Origin: Massilioclostridium sp965141735
GTDB taxonomy: Bacteria > Bacillota > Clostridia > Oscillospirales > Ruminococcaceae
Length of the DNA: 25,775 nucleotides
Direction of reading: 5' to 3'
Assembly (NCBI GenBank): GCA_965141735.1
Contig: CBCSOX010000015.1
Coordinates: 1 to 25,775, forward strand
Position 1 is the stretch's first letter. Each line of letters opens with the position of its first letter. The notes beneath the pieces are model-generated. The model did not search any database, was not told the origin of the DNA, and saw only the letters and a list, made by a program, of their open reading frames with translations. This document shows positions 1-7,987 of the stretch, one piece after another. The position numbers and the translations under genes were made by a program.

Positions 1-32
1 CCGGTTCCAAGACATCGAACAACGGTAAGTAG
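1..32 (+). CDS. rpsS: 30S ribosomal protein S19, C-terminal end only
   Basis: Only the last nine codons are in the window, reading GSKTSNNGK and then TAG at 30-32. The frame is set by the stop, and a basic, flexible tail of this kind is usual at the end of S19. The identification rests mainly on position: S19 directly precedes L22 in the S10 operon of nearly all bacteria, and rplV starts 20 bases downstream. S19 binds 16S rRNA in the small-subunit head together with S13. Too little is visible for a sequence-based call. Confidence 0.75.
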   Translation, partial: GSKTSNNGK

Positions 33-51
33 GCCGAAAGGAGGATTTTAA

Positions 52-387
52 ATGGAAGCAACGGCTAAATTAAAATTTACCCGTATTGCACCCCGCAAAG
101 TGCAGATCGTCCTCGACCTCATCCGGGGCAAAGACACCGCAGAGGCGATGGCGATTTTAAAACACACACCCAAGGCTGCTTGTGAAGACCTTGAAAAGCT
201 TCTGAAGTCGGCTTGCGCAAACGCTGAAACAAACTTCCACATGGACAAAGACAACCTGTATGTTTCATCTTGCTATGTGACTCCCGGACCGATCCTGAAA
301 CGGATCAGACCCAGAGCACAGGGCCGCGCGTTCCGCGTTTTCAAGAGAACATCACACGTGACCTTATCGGTCAGCGAAAAGGAATAG
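52..387 (+). CDS. rplV: 50S ribosomal protein L22
   Basis: L22 is 111 residues, the usual family length. It binds 23S rRNA, and its long beta hairpin lines the peptide exit tunnel. The N-terminal ARKVQIVLDLIRGK-like stretch and the C-terminal tunnel-loop region with PGPILKRIRPRAQGRA are family hallmarks. The ATG at 52 follows a strong GGAGG site at 40-44. The gene lies between rpsS and rpsC as in the canonical S10 operon and is surely cotranscribed. Changes in the tunnel loop confer macrolide resistance in other species; nothing unusual is seen here. Confidence 0.98.
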   Translation: MEATAKLKFTRIAPRKVQIVLDLIRGKDTAEAMAILKHTPKAACEDLEKLLKSACANAETNFHMDKDNLYVSSCYVTPGPILKRIRPRAQGRAFRVFKRTSHVTLSVSEKE

Positions 388-406
388 TCGGAAGAGGAGG
401 TAAACT

Positions 407-1117
407 ATGGGTCAAAAAGTAAACCCACACGGCCTTAGAGTGGGCGTTATTAAAGATTGGGATTCCCGCTGGTTTGCAGGCAAAAGCACTTTCGGCGATA
501 TCCTGGTAGAAGACTACAACCTGCGCAAGTTCATTAAAAAGAACCTGTTCGCAGCTGGTATTTCGAAAATTGAGATCGAGCGTGATGCCGCAGGCAGAAC
601 CAAGATCCACATTCACTGCGCAAAACCCGGCATCGTCATTGGCCGCGGCGGCGCAGAGATTGAAAAACTCAAAGCAAAGATTGAAAAGCTCATCGGCAAG
701 CCGGTGAACATCAACATCGTCGAGGTCCGCACCCCCGACCTCAACGCACAGCTCGTTGCGGAAAACATCGCCGCACAGCTCGAGCGCAGAATCGCGTTCC
801 GCCGCGCGATGAAACAGTCGATCGGCAGAACGATGAAGCTCGGCGCAAAGGGCATCAAGATCCGCGTTGCAGGACGTCTCAACGGGGCTGAAATCGCGAG
901 AAGCGAAAGCTATCACGAGGGCACCATCCCGCTGCAGACCCTTCGCGCAGACATCGATTACGGTTTTGCTGAGGCAGATACCACCTACGGCAGAATCGGC
1001 GTAAAAGTATGGATTTACAAGGGCGAGGTTCTCAAAGGCGAGGTTCCGGCAGAAGAGCCGAGAAGAAGACCGAACAACCGCAGAAGACCGCCCCGCAGGG
1101 AAGGGGGTAACAAATAA
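407..1117 (+). CDS. rpsC: 30S ribosomal protein S3
   Basis: S3 has 236 residues and sits at the mRNA entry channel of the small subunit, where it contributes to mRNA unwinding. It opens with the hallmark MGQKVNPHGLRVGVIKDWDS. A type II KH domain follows around residues 40-110, with the GxxG-type loop at IGRGGAEIEKL, and the C-terminal S3 domain covers roughly 120-210. The tail is very basic and proline/arginine-rich (about residues 215-236), a variable extension common in Firmicutes. The start follows AGAGGAGG at 393-400. Its stop overlaps the rplP start (TAATG), implying translational coupling. Confidence 0.98.
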   Translation: MGQKVNPHGLRVGVIKDWDSRWFAGKSTFGDILVEDYNLRKFIKKNLFAAGISKIEIERDAAGRTKIHIHCAKPGIVIGRGGAEIEKLKAKIEKLIGKPVNINIVEVRTPDLNAQLVAENIAAQLERRIAFRRAMKQSIGRTMKLGAKGIKIRVAGRLNGAEIARSESYHEGTIPLQTLRADIDYGFAEADTTYGRIGVKVWIYKGEVLKGEVPAEEPRRRPNNRRRPPRREGGNK

Positions 1118-1536
1118 TGTTGCTGCCAAAACGTGTTAAATACCGCAGAGTACACCGCGGTCGTTTAAAAGGTAAAGCCATGAGAGGCAACACTGTCACC
1201 TACGGTGATTTCGGCCTCGCAGCGCTCGAACCCGGCTGGATCACCTCCAACCAGATCGAGGCGGCCCGTATCGCGATGACCCGTTACATCAAACGTGGCG
1301 GTCAGGTATGGATCAAAATTTTCCCGGATAAGCCGATTACTGAAAAACCCGCTGAGACCCGAATGGGTTCCGGTAAAGGTTCCCCCGAGTACTGGGTTGC
1401 GGTCGTCAAGCCGGGCAGAGTGATGTTTGAAATTGCAGGCGTTTCCGAAGAGGTTGCCCGTGAGGCGATGCGTCTTGCTATGCACAAACTTCCGATCAAA
1501 TGTAAATTCGTAACAAAGGAAGATGGTGAGCAATAA
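1117..1536 (+). CDS. rplP: 50S ribosomal protein L16
   Basis: L16 (139 residues) binds 23S rRNA near the A site and central protuberance and is needed for tRNA accommodation. The N-terminus MLLPKRVKYRRVHRGRLKGK is nearly invariant in the family. The loop around RMGSGKGSPEYWVAVVKPGR, which reaches toward the peptidyl transferase centre, is intact. The start codon overlaps the rpsC stop by one base, and the gene in turn overlaps rpmC the same way, so rpsC-rplP-rpmC is a translationally coupled trio. Confidence 0.98.
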   Translation: MLLPKRVKYRRVHRGRLKGKAMRGNTVTYGDFGLAALEPGWITSNQIEAARIAMTRYIKRGGQVWIKIFPDKPITEKPAETRMGSGKGSPEYWVAVVKPGRVMFEIAGVSEEVAREAMRLAMHKLPIKCKFVTKEDGEQ

Positions 1537-1739
1537 TGAAAGCTGCTGAGATCAGAGATATCAAGACCAATGAGCTCAACAACAAGCTCGGCGAATTAAA
1601 AGCTGAACTTTTCAATTTGCGCTTCCAGCTCGCTATTAATCAGCTCGAAAACCCGATGCGCATCAAGGCCGTCAAAAAAGACATCGCCCGCATCAAAACC
1701 GTCATCCGCGAGCGTGAACTGAAGGAAAGCGTTAACTAG
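1536..1739 (+). CDS. rpmC: 50S ribosomal protein L29
   Basis: L29 is a 67-residue, two-helix protein at the exit of the peptide tunnel, where it helps to form the docking site for trigger factor and SRP with L23. The start MKAAEIRDIKTNELNNKL and the helical LFNLRFQLAINQLENP segment are typical of the family, as are the C-terminal ARIKTVIRER residues. Its ATG overlaps the rplP TAA. The Shine-Dalgarno GGTGAG lies inside the end of rplP. It is followed 20 bases later by rpsQ, the usual S10 operon order. Confidence 0.97.
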   Translation: MKAAEIRDIKTNELNNKLGELKAELFNLRFQLAINQLENPMRIKAVKKDIARIKTVIRERELKESVN

Positions 1740-1759
1740 CAGGAAGGGAGGATTCAGCT

Positions 1760-2017
1760 GTGGACGAGAGAAATCTTAGAAAAACTCGTGTCGGTAAGGT
1801 TGTCAGTGACAAGATGGACAAAACGGTTGTCGTTGCGATTCAGGACAACGTAAGGCACCCCCTTTATAAAAAGATTATAAAGCGCACAGTAAAACTGAAA
1901 GCACACGATGAGAACAACGAGTGCAAAGCAGGCGACAAGGTGCAGGTTATGGAGACCCGCCCGCTCTCAAAAGACAAGAGATGGAGAGTCGTCACCGTTC
2001 TTGAAAAAGCAAAATAA
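1760..2017 (+). CDS. rpsQ: 30S ribosomal protein S17 (GTG start)
   Basis: S17 is an OB-fold primary binder of 16S rRNA in the small-subunit body. The 85-residue length is normal. The KTRVGKVVSDKMDKTVVVAI segment and the later DKVQVMETRPLSKDKRWRVV stretch are diagnostic. The start is GTG at 1760, because the family N-terminus (MDERNLRKTRVG) begins there and GGGAGG lies 8 bases upstream. It closes the S10-type gene group; the following 50 bases to rplN show no terminator, so transcription is expected to continue into the spc genes. Confidence 0.98.
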   Translation: MDERNLRKTRVGKVVSDKMDKTVVVAIQDNVRHPLYKKIIKRTVKLKAHDENNECKAGDKVQVMETRPLSKDKRWRVVTVLEKAK

Positions 2018-2067
2018 AAGCAAAATAAAATCGCAATGATTCGATATACCGAAAGGAGGAACGCACT

Positions 2068-2436
2068 GTGATACAGATGCAAACTAGCCTGAAGGTAGCT
2101 GACAACACCGGTGCAAAGATGCTCATGTGCATCCGCGTGTTGGGTGGTTCCCGCAAAAGGTATGCCAACATTGGCGACGTTGTGGTTGCTTCGGTCAAAA
2201 AAGCAACACCCGGCGGCGTTGTCAAGAAAGGCGAAGTTGTAAAAGCAGTAATCGTTCGTTCAGCAAAAGGCGTTCGCAGAGATGATGGAACCTACATCCG
2301 CTTTGACGAAAACGCTGCTGTTATTATTAGAGATGATAAAAACCCGAGAGGTACCCGTATCTTCGGGCCCGTGGCAAGAGAGCTTCGCGATAAGGAATAC
2401 ATGAAGATTCTCTCCCTTGCTCCGGAAGTACTGTAG
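2068..2436 (+). CDS. rplN: 50S ribosomal protein L14 (GTG start)
   Basis: L14 (122 residues, exact family length) sits at the subunit interface, makes bridges to 16S rRNA and is the target of the silencing factor RsfS. The opening MIQMQTSLKVADNTGAKMLM matches the family, where MIQxxTxLxVADNxGA is standard. The C-terminal IFGPVARELRDKEYMKILSLAPEVL is also diagnostic. The start is GTG at 2068, with AAAGGAGG at 2052-2059. It is the first gene of the spc block; no separate promoter is evident in the 50-base gap after rpsQ. Confidence 0.98.
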   Translation: MIQMQTSLKVADNTGAKMLMCIRVLGGSRKRYANIGDVVVASVKKATPGGVVKKGEVVKAVIVRSAKGVRRDDGTYIRFDENAAVIIRDDKNPRGTRIFGPVARELRDKEYMKILSLAPEVL

Positions 2437-2450
2437 GAGGTGCAATTTAG

Positions 2451-2771
2451 ATGAACAACAAGTTGCACGTAAAGACCGGCGACAAAGTCCAGATTATCAG
2501 CGGCAAGGACAAAGGCAAAACCGGCAAGGTGCTCGAAGTCAGCACCAAAGAGAACAAGGTTATCGTGGAAGGCCGCAACATTGCGACCAAACACATGAAA
2601 CCGAAACAGCAGGGCCAGCAGGGCGGTCTGCTCAAGGTTGAGGCACCGATGTATGCTTCCAAAGTGATGCTTGTCTGCCCCAAATGCAACAAGACCACAA
2701 GACTTGCGCACGCGACGGACAAAAACGGCGTCAAAAAGCGCCGCTGTGTCAAATGCGACCATACTTTTTAA
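2451..2771 (+). CDS. rplX: 50S ribosomal protein L24, zinc-ribbon form
   Basis: L24 starts 50S assembly and contacts 23S rRNA domain I. A KOW motif is seen at residues 7-33 (VKTGDKVQIISGKDKGKTGKV). The C-terminal part keeps two CxxC pairs, C76/C79 and C99/C102, which would form a zinc ribbon; this cysteine-plus form is known in many Firmicutes but not in E. coli. At 106 residues it has normal length. The Shine-Dalgarno GGAGG at 2436-2440 overlaps the end of rplN. The stop is followed almost at once by the rplE ribosome site. Confidence 0.97.
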   Translation: MNNKLHVKTGDKVQIISGKDKGKTGKVLEVSTKENKVIVEGRNIATKHMKPKQQGQQGGLLKVEAPMYASKVMLVCPKCNKTTRLAHATDKNGVKKRRCVKCDHTF

Positions 2772-2786
2772 GTGAGGAGGAAAAAC

Positions 2787-3326
<540 letters not shown>

Positions 3327-3340
3327 GGGAGGAAAACACA

Positions 3341-3526
3341 ATGGCGAAAAGATCAATGATCGTGAAACAGCAAAGAGATCCCAAATTTTCCACCCGTGCT
3401 TATAATCGTTGCAAAATCTGCGGCAGACCGCACGCGTATCTGCGCAAATACGGCATTTGCCGTATCTGTTTTAGAGAACTGGCTTACAAAGGTCAGATCC
3501 CGGGCGTGAAAAAAGCGAGCTGGTAA
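3341..3526 (+). CDS. rpsZ: 30S ribosomal protein S14, zinc-binding short form
   Basis: This is the 61-residue type Z S14 of Gram-positive bacteria (the same position is labelled rpsN in many annotations). The two cysteine pairs C24/C27 and C40/C43 bind one zinc ion. S14 sits in the small-subunit head near S3 and S10. The C-terminal RELAYKGQIPGVKKASW is the family signature. Organisms with this form often keep a zinc-free paralogue elsewhere for zinc starvation; none is in this window. The start follows GGGAGG at 3327-3332. Confidence 0.98.
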   Translation: MAKRSMIVKQQRDPKFSTRAYNRCKICGRPHAYLRKYGICRICFRELAYKGQIPGVKKASW

Positions 3527-3550
3527 GCACGAGCAAAGGAGGTTGACGGC

Positions 3551-3949
3551 ATGCAAATCACTGATACAATTGCTGATATGCTCACCCGAATCAGGAACGC
3601 AAACTCAGCAAAACACGATACAGTGGATGTCCCGGCATCAAACATGAAGAAGGCGATTGCCCAGATTCTGGTTGACGAGGGCTATATTAAAAACTTTCAG
3701 GTGATCGAAGACGATAAACAGGGGATCATCCGCATTACCCTGAAATACGGCGAGAACAAATCACCGATTATCACAGGCCTGCGCAGAGTATCCAAACCCG
3801 GCCTGCGCATCTATTCGAGCTGCGAGGATCTGCCAAAGGTCATGAAGGGCCTGGGTGTTGCGATTATTTCCACATCCAAAGGCGTTATGACCGACAAGGC
3901 TGCGCGCAAAGCAAACGCTGGCGGCGAAGTTCTTGCATTTATCTGGTAA
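3551..3949 (+). CDS. rpsH: 30S ribosomal protein S8
   Basis: S8 (132 residues) binds helix 21 of 16S rRNA and organises the central domain. The opening MQITDTIADMLTRIRNAN is nearly universal. The C-terminal half has the STSKGVMTDKAARKANAGGE motif that contacts rRNA, ending GGEVLAFIW as usual. The start follows AAAGGAGG at 3535-3542. In E. coli S8 represses its own operon by binding mRNA near rplE; I did not find a convincing copy of that site here, and it is known to be mostly gammaproteobacterial. Confidence 0.98.
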   Translation: MQITDTIADMLTRIRNANSAKHDTVDVPASNMKKAIAQILVDEGYIKNFQVIEDDKQGIIRITLKYGENKSPIITGLRRVSKPGLRIYSSCEDLPKVMKGLGVAIISTSKGVMTDKAARKANAGGEVLAFIW

Positions 3950-3961
3950 GGAGGGAATTGA

Positions 3962-4510
3962 ATGTCTCGTATAGGTAGAGCTCCAATCCAAGTTCCTGCC
4001 GGTGTCGATGTCAAGATTGACGGCAACCACATTGCGGTCAAAGGCCCCAAAGGAACGCTGGAAAGAGATTTTCACAAGGACATGACGGTTGCGCTGGCTG
4101 ACGGCGTCATCACAGTCACCCGTCCGAGTGACAAAAAAGAACACAGAAGTCTGCACGGTCTCACAAGAAGTCTCATCAACAACATGGTGGTGGGCGTGAC
4201 CGACGGCTTTAAAAAAGAATTAGAGATCAACGGTGTCGGTTACCGTGCGGCGAAGCAGGGCAAAGACCTTGTGATGAACCTCGGCTACTCCCACCAGGTC
4301 ATCATGCCGGAGATCGATGGCATCAGCATCGAGGTTCCCGCACAGACCAAGATCATCATTTCGGGACCCGATAAACAGAAGGTTGGCCAGTTTGCAGCTG
4401 AAGTTCGTGAAAAACGTCCGCCGGAGCCTTACAAGGGCAAGGGCATCAAATACGTTGATGAATATATCCAGCGCAAAGAAGGTAAAGCCGGCAAGGGTGC
4501 TAAGAAGTAG
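3962..4510 (+). CDS. rplF: 50S ribosomal protein L6
   Basis: L6 (182 residues) lies near the factor-binding stalk base and the sarcin-ricin loop. It has two copies of the same alpha/beta fold. The start MSRIGRAPIQVPAGVDVKID is the standard N-terminus. The C-terminal signature PPEPYKGKGIKYVDEYIQRKEGK is present around residues 155-177. Ribosome-binding site AAGGAGGG lies at 3949-3956, overlapping the end of rpsH. Gene order rpsH-rplF-rplR is canonical. Confidence 0.98.
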   Translation: MSRIGRAPIQVPAGVDVKIDGNHIAVKGPKGTLERDFHKDMTVALADGVITVTRPSDKKEHRSLHGLTRSLINNMVVGVTDGFKKELEINGVGYRAAKQGKDLVMNLGYSHQVIMPEIDGISIEVPAQTKIIISGPDKQKVGQFAAEVREKRPPEPYKGKGIKYVDEYIQRKEGKAGKGAKK

Positions 4511-4529
4511 TTAAAGGAGTGACAAAACA

Positions 4530-4874
4530 ATGGTGAATAAGGCAAGATTAAAAAGACAGCGCAGAGTGCGCGGTAAAATCACCGGCACACCTGCTCGTCC
4601 GCGCCTGAATGTATTCCGCTCCGCAAAGCATATTTATGCACAGCTTATCGATGACATGAACGGCGTTACACTCGTTGCTGCTTCCTCGATGGAGAAAGAC
4701 TTCGAAGGAAACGGCGGCAACAAAGAAGCTGCACGCAAAGTTGGCCAGGCGATCGGCAAAAAGGCTGTTGAGAAGGGCATCACCGAAGTGGTTTTCGACC
4801 GCAACGGTTACCTCTATCACGGCAGAGTCGCTGAGCTGGCTGAAGGAGCCCGCGAGAGCGGCCTCAAGTTCTAA
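4530..4874 (+). CDS. rplR: 50S ribosomal protein L18
   Basis: L18 brings 5S rRNA into the large subunit together with L5. The basic N-terminal arm (ARLKRQRRVRGKITGT) and the PRLNVFRSAKHIYAQLIDD segment match the family, as does the C-terminal FDRNGYLYHGRVAELAEGARE signature. At 114 residues it has the usual bacterial length. The start at 4530 follows AAAGGAGTGA about 10 bases upstream, and the gene is followed 15 bases later by rpsE. Confidence 0.98.
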   Translation: MVNKARLKRQRRVRGKITGTPARPRLNVFRSAKHIYAQLIDDMNGVTLVAASSMEKDFEGNGGNKEAARKVGQAIGKKAVEKGITEVVFDRNGYLYHGRVAELAEGARESGLKF

Positions 4875-4889
4875 TGAGGAGGTATACTT

Positions 4890-5390
4890 TTGGCTAGAAT
4901 AGACGGATCTACACTCGAGCTTCAAGAGAGAGTCGTTTCGATCAACCGTGTATCGAAAACGGTTAAGGGCGGCCGTATCTTCAAGTTCGCAGCTCTCGTC
5001 GTCGTCGGCGACGGCAACGGCACAATCGGCTTCGGTCTTGGAAAATCCGGCGAGGTTCCGGACGCAATCCGCAAAGGCATCGAGGATGCGAAGAAAAATC
5101 TGGTGAAGATTTCTCTCAAGGGCACCTCGATCCCCCACGAGATTGTCGGCGCGTACGGCGCGGGCAGAGTTCTGCTCAAACCCGCCCCGGAAGGTACCGG
5201 CGTGATCGCCGGCGGTCCGGTTCGTGCGGTTGTTGAGGTTGCAGGCATTAAGGATATCAGAACAAAGGCGATTCGTTCCAACAATCCTTGCAACGTTGTA
5301 AAAGCAACCATCCAGGGCCTCACTTCGCTGCGGGACGCTCAGCAGGTCGCTGAACTGCGCGGCAAAACTGTAAAAGAAATTTTAGGTTAG
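4890..5390 (+). CDS. rpsE: 30S ribosomal protein S5 (TTG start)
   Basis: S5 (166 residues) lines the mRNA entry channel and affects decoding fidelity; spectinomycin-resistance changes map to its N-terminal loop. The double-stranded-RNA-binding-like N domain is seen at LQERVVSINRVSKTVKGGR, followed by GDGNGTIGFGLGKSGEVPDA. The C-terminal domain includes GAYGAGRVLLKPAPEGTGVI. The start is TTG at 4890, with GAGGAGG at 4876-4882; it gives the family-like MARIDGSTLELQERV. A TTG start on a ribosomal protein gene is uncommon but the reading frame leaves little choice. Confidence 0.97.
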   Translation: MARIDGSTLELQERVVSINRVSKTVKGGRIFKFAALVVVGDGNGTIGFGLGKSGEVPDAIRKGIEDAKKNLVKISLKGTSIPHEIVGAYGAGRVLLKPAPEGTGVIAGGPVRAVVEVAGIKDIRTKAIRSNNPCNVVKATIQGLTSLRDAQQVAELRGKTVKEILG

Positions 5391-5404
5391 GGGGCGCTTG
5401 ACAG

Positions 5405-5584
5405 ATGGCAAACCTCAATATTAAACTCGTAAAAAGTCTGATCGGCTCCAAAAAGGATCAGATCGCAACTGCCCAGGCGCTCGGCCTGAAAAAGATCGGC
5501 GATGTCACCACCCAGCCCGACAACGCCGCAACCAAAGGAAAAATCAATAAGATTTCTCATCTTGTAGAGGTTTCAGAAAGCTAG
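5405..5584 (+). CDS. rpmD: 50S ribosomal protein L30
   Basis: This 59-codon gene encodes L30, a small alpha/beta protein of the large-subunit solvent side. It begins MANLNIKLVKSLIGSKKDQ and contains the family pattern of a KSLIG motif, ALGLKKIGD, and a final hydrophobic strand KINKISHLVEVSES. It fits exactly between rpsE and rplO, the standard spc position. Ribosome-binding site is a weaker AGGGGG at about 5389-5394, overlapping the rpsE stop. Its length and context leave little doubt. Confidence 0.96.
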   Translation: MANLNIKLVKSLIGSKKDQIATAQALGLKKIGDVTTQPDNAATKGKINKISHLVEVSES

Positions 5585-5600
5585 CAAGGAGGTGTAAACG

Positions 5601-6041
5601 ATGAAATTGCACGAATTATCCCCGGCTTTCGGATCCAAGAAAGCTGCGAAGCGGATTGGCCGCGGCGCAGGTTCCGGTACCGGAAAGACAGCTGGTAAAG
5701 GTCACAAAGGTCAAAACGCCCGTTCCGGCGGCGGTGTGAGACCGGGCTTTGAAGGCGGCCAGATGCCCCTCCAGAGACGTGTCCCCAAAAGAGGATTTGT
5801 GAACATCTTTAGAACAAACTACGCAACAGTCAACGTATCTGATTTGAATAAATTTGAGGACGGTGCAACGGTTGACGCTCAGGCTCTGAAAGAAGCGGGT
5901 CTCATCAAAAAGACACTCGACGGTGTGAAAGTGCTTGGAAACGGTGAGCTCGAAAAGAAACTGAACGTGACGGCGGCGAAATTCTCAGCGGCAGCCAAAG
6001 AAAAGATTGAAAAGGCTGGTGGAAAGGCTGAGGTGAAGTAG
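5601..6041 (+). CDS. rplO: 50S ribosomal protein L15
   Basis: L15 (146 residues) is a late-assembling 23S rRNA binder. The extended N-terminal half is glycine- and basic-rich, with the hallmark RIGRGAGSGTGKTAGKGHKG at about residues 18-37 and FEGGQMPLQRRVPKRGF after it. The globular C-terminal half ends with an alanine/lysine-rich segment (AKFSAAAKEKIEKAGG). The start follows AAGGAGGTG at 5586-5594. The stop is one base from the secY start, so the two are translationally coupled. Confidence 0.98.
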   Translation: MKLHELSPAFGSKKAAKRIGRGAGSGTGKTAGKGHKGQNARSGGGVRPGFEGGQMPLQRRVPKRGFVNIFRTNYATVNVSDLNKFEDGATVDAQALKEAGLIKKTLDGVKVLGNGELEKKLNVTAAKFSAAAKEKIEKAGGKAEVK

Positions 6042-6042
6042 G

Positions 6043-7335
6043 ATGTTTGAAACGATCAGAAATGCGTTCAAAACAGCGGACATCAGAAAGAAGCTTCTTT
6101 ACACTCTGCTGATCATCATTATCTTCCGTATCGGCTGTGCGATTCCGGTTCCTTTCCTGGATCCTTCGCAACTCGCATCCACGATCAATGCACAGGGCAG
6201 CTTCTTAGGCTACCTCAACGTATTGACCGGTGGTGGTCTGGAGCACGCAACTCTGTTTGCGATGTCGATCACCCCGTACATCAACGCATCCATTATCATT
6301 CAGCTGCTCACTGTTGCGATCCCTGCGCTTGAGCGCCTCCAAAAAGAGGGCGAAGAGGGCAGAAAGGTTCTCAACAAGATCACCCGTTATCTGACCGTTG
6401 CCCTTGGTGCAATCCAGGCAATCGGTTACTACTTCCTGCTCAAGAGAAGTGGAGCAGTTGAATTCACCAAAGGCTTTGAAGGCATTTACGCTGCGATCAT
6501 CATTGTGGTGACCTTTACCGCGGGTACCGCGCTCATTGTGTGGCTCGGCGAACGGATCACCGAAAAGGGGATCGGCAACGGCATCTCGATTATCCTGTTT
6601 GCAGGTATTATCTCGCGCGGCCCGGCTGCGTTCCAGACCCTCAAGGGCCTGTGGGACCTCGGCGGACAGGGCGCATGGCAGAACTACATCTATGTTCCGC
6701 TCATTATCCTGATCTTCATCGCAATGATCGTCTTCATCATCGTCATGACCAATGCAGAGCGCCGCATCCCGGTGCAGTACGCAAAGCGCGTCGTCGGCAG
6801 AAAGATGTACGGCGGACAGAGCTCCCATATCCCGGTCAAGGTCAGCATGAGCGGCGTTATGCCGATCATCTTCGCGACCTCGATCCTCTCGATCCCGAGC
6901 ATGATCGCTGGATTTGTCAACGTGCAGTCCGGCTTCTGGTTCCATTTCTTCAAGGTGTTCAACTACGACTCCTGGGGATATGCGATCCTCTACTTTGTCC
7001 TGATCATTGCATTTAACTTCTTCTACATCGCAATCCAGTACAACCCGGTCGAAATTGCGAACAACCTGCGCAAGAACAACGGCGCGATCCCGGGCATCCG
7101 TCCCGGCAAGCCCACCTCGGATTTCATCTCCAAAGTTATTTGGAAAATCGCGATGGTCGGCGCTATGTTCCTCGGCGTGATCGCAGTTTTCCCGATTATC
7201 TTCCAGATCTTCACCGGTGCGGCGATCTCCCTCGGCGGTACCTCGATCATCATTATCGTCGGCGTTGCCCTTGAGACCATGAGAACACTGGAATCCCAGC
7301 TCATGATGCGCCACCACAAAGGCTTCCTGGAATAG
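6043..7335 (+). CDS. secY: Protein translocase subunit SecY
   Basis: SecY is the channel of the general secretion pathway in the cytoplasmic membrane and works with SecE, SecG and SecA. The 430 residues show ten strongly hydrophobic segments, as expected. Family marks include the first helix with FRIGCAIPVPFLD, the GITPYINASIIIQLL-like second-helix plug region (here SITPYINASIIIQLL), the cytoplasmic loop ERRIPVQYAKRVVGRKMYGG and the IPGIRPGKPT segment. The start at 6043 uses GAGGTGA inside the end of rplO. In this window it would export the large rhamnosidase and the lipoprotein. Its place after rplO is canonical. Confidence 0.98.
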   Translation: MFETIRNAFKTADIRKKLLYTLLIIIIFRIGCAIPVPFLDPSQLASTINAQGSFLGYLNVLTGGGLEHATLFAMSITPYINASIIIQLLTVAIPALERLQKEGEEGRKVLNKITRYLTVALGAIQAIGYYFLLKRSGAVEFTKGFEGIYAAIIIVVTFTAGTALIVWLGERITEKGIGNGISIILFAGIISRGPAAFQTLKGLWDLGGQGAWQNYIYVPLIILIFIAMIVFIIVMTNAERRIPVQYAKRVVGRKMYGGQSSHIPVKVSMSGVMPIIFATSILSIPSMIAGFVNVQSGFWFHFFKVFNYDSWGYAILYFVLIIAFNFFYIAIQYNPVEIANNLRKNNGAIPGIRPGKPTSDFISKVIWKIAMVGAMFLGVIAVFPIIFQIFTGAAISLGGTSIIIIVGVALETMRTLESQLMMRHHKGFLE

Positions 7336-7350
7336 TACGGAGGAACGACT

Positions 7351-7983
7351 ATGAATCTGATTCTTTTAGGCGCCCCGGGTGCTGGTAAAGGCACCCAGGC
7401 TGAAGTCATTTGCGATACCCTCAAAATTCCCGCCATCTCGACCGGCAACATCCTGCGCGAGGCTGTCAAAAACGGCACCGAGCTCGGACTCAAAGCCAAA
7501 GAGTATATGGAGAGTGGAAACCTCGTGCCGGACGAAGTGGTCATTGGGCTTCTCAAAGAGAGAATTGCACAAGACGACTGCAAAAACGGCTACGTGCTGG
7601 ACGGCTTCCCGCGGACAGTTCCGCAGGCCGAGGCGCTTGATGCGATGGGCGTTGTCATTGACAAGGTCATCGACATTGAGGTCGCGGATGAGGCGATCCA
7701 GAAAAGACTTTCGGGCCGGCGCGTCTGCGAGGACTGCGGCGCCTCCTATCACGTCGATTACAAACCTTCCGCTGTGGAAGGCAAGTGCGACAAGTGCGGC
7801 GGCAAAACGGTTCAGCGCAAAGACGACCATCCCGACACCATCAAAGACCGCCTGAACGTGTATCACGAGCAGACCGAGCCTTTGAAGGACTATTACAGCA
7901 AGACCGGCAAGCTGGTCATTGTGGAAGGACAGGAAGATGTCAAAGACACCACTGCCCTGACGTTAAAAGCCGTGGAGGCATAA
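7351..7983 (+). CDS. adk: Adenylate kinase, zinc-lid long form
   Basis: Adenylate kinase converts ATP plus AMP to two ADP and balances the cytoplasmic adenylate pool. The P-loop GAPGAGKGT is at residues 7-15. The NMP-binding ISTGNILR is at 29-36 and the DGFPRT motif at 84-89. The LID domain carries C126, C129, C146 and C149, a structural zinc site typical of Gram-positive enzymes. The 210-residue length is slightly short of the usual 214-217. The start at 7351 follows ACGGAGGA. It sits between secY and map as in most Firmicutes. Confidence 0.98.
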   Translation: MNLILLGAPGAGKGTQAEVICDTLKIPAISTGNILREAVKNGTELGLKAKEYMESGNLVPDEVVIGLLKERIAQDDCKNGYVLDGFPRTVPQAEALDAMGVVIDKVIDIEVADEAIQKRLSGRRVCEDCGASYHVDYKPSAVEGKCDKCGGKTVQRKDDHPDTIKDRLNVYHEQTEPLKDYYSKTGKLVIVEGQEDVKDTTALTLKAVEA

Positions 7984-7987
7984 CCTC

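Noticed and set aside
2772..2786. Upstream GTG start for rplE
   Set aside because: The extra residues are encoded by the ribosome-binding site; the ATG at 2787 gives the standard 179-residue L5.
6205..7317. 370-codon minus-strand frame over secY
   Set aside because: It is rich in Asp, His, Arg and Glu, the mirror image of hydrophobic secY codons; no sign of a real protein.
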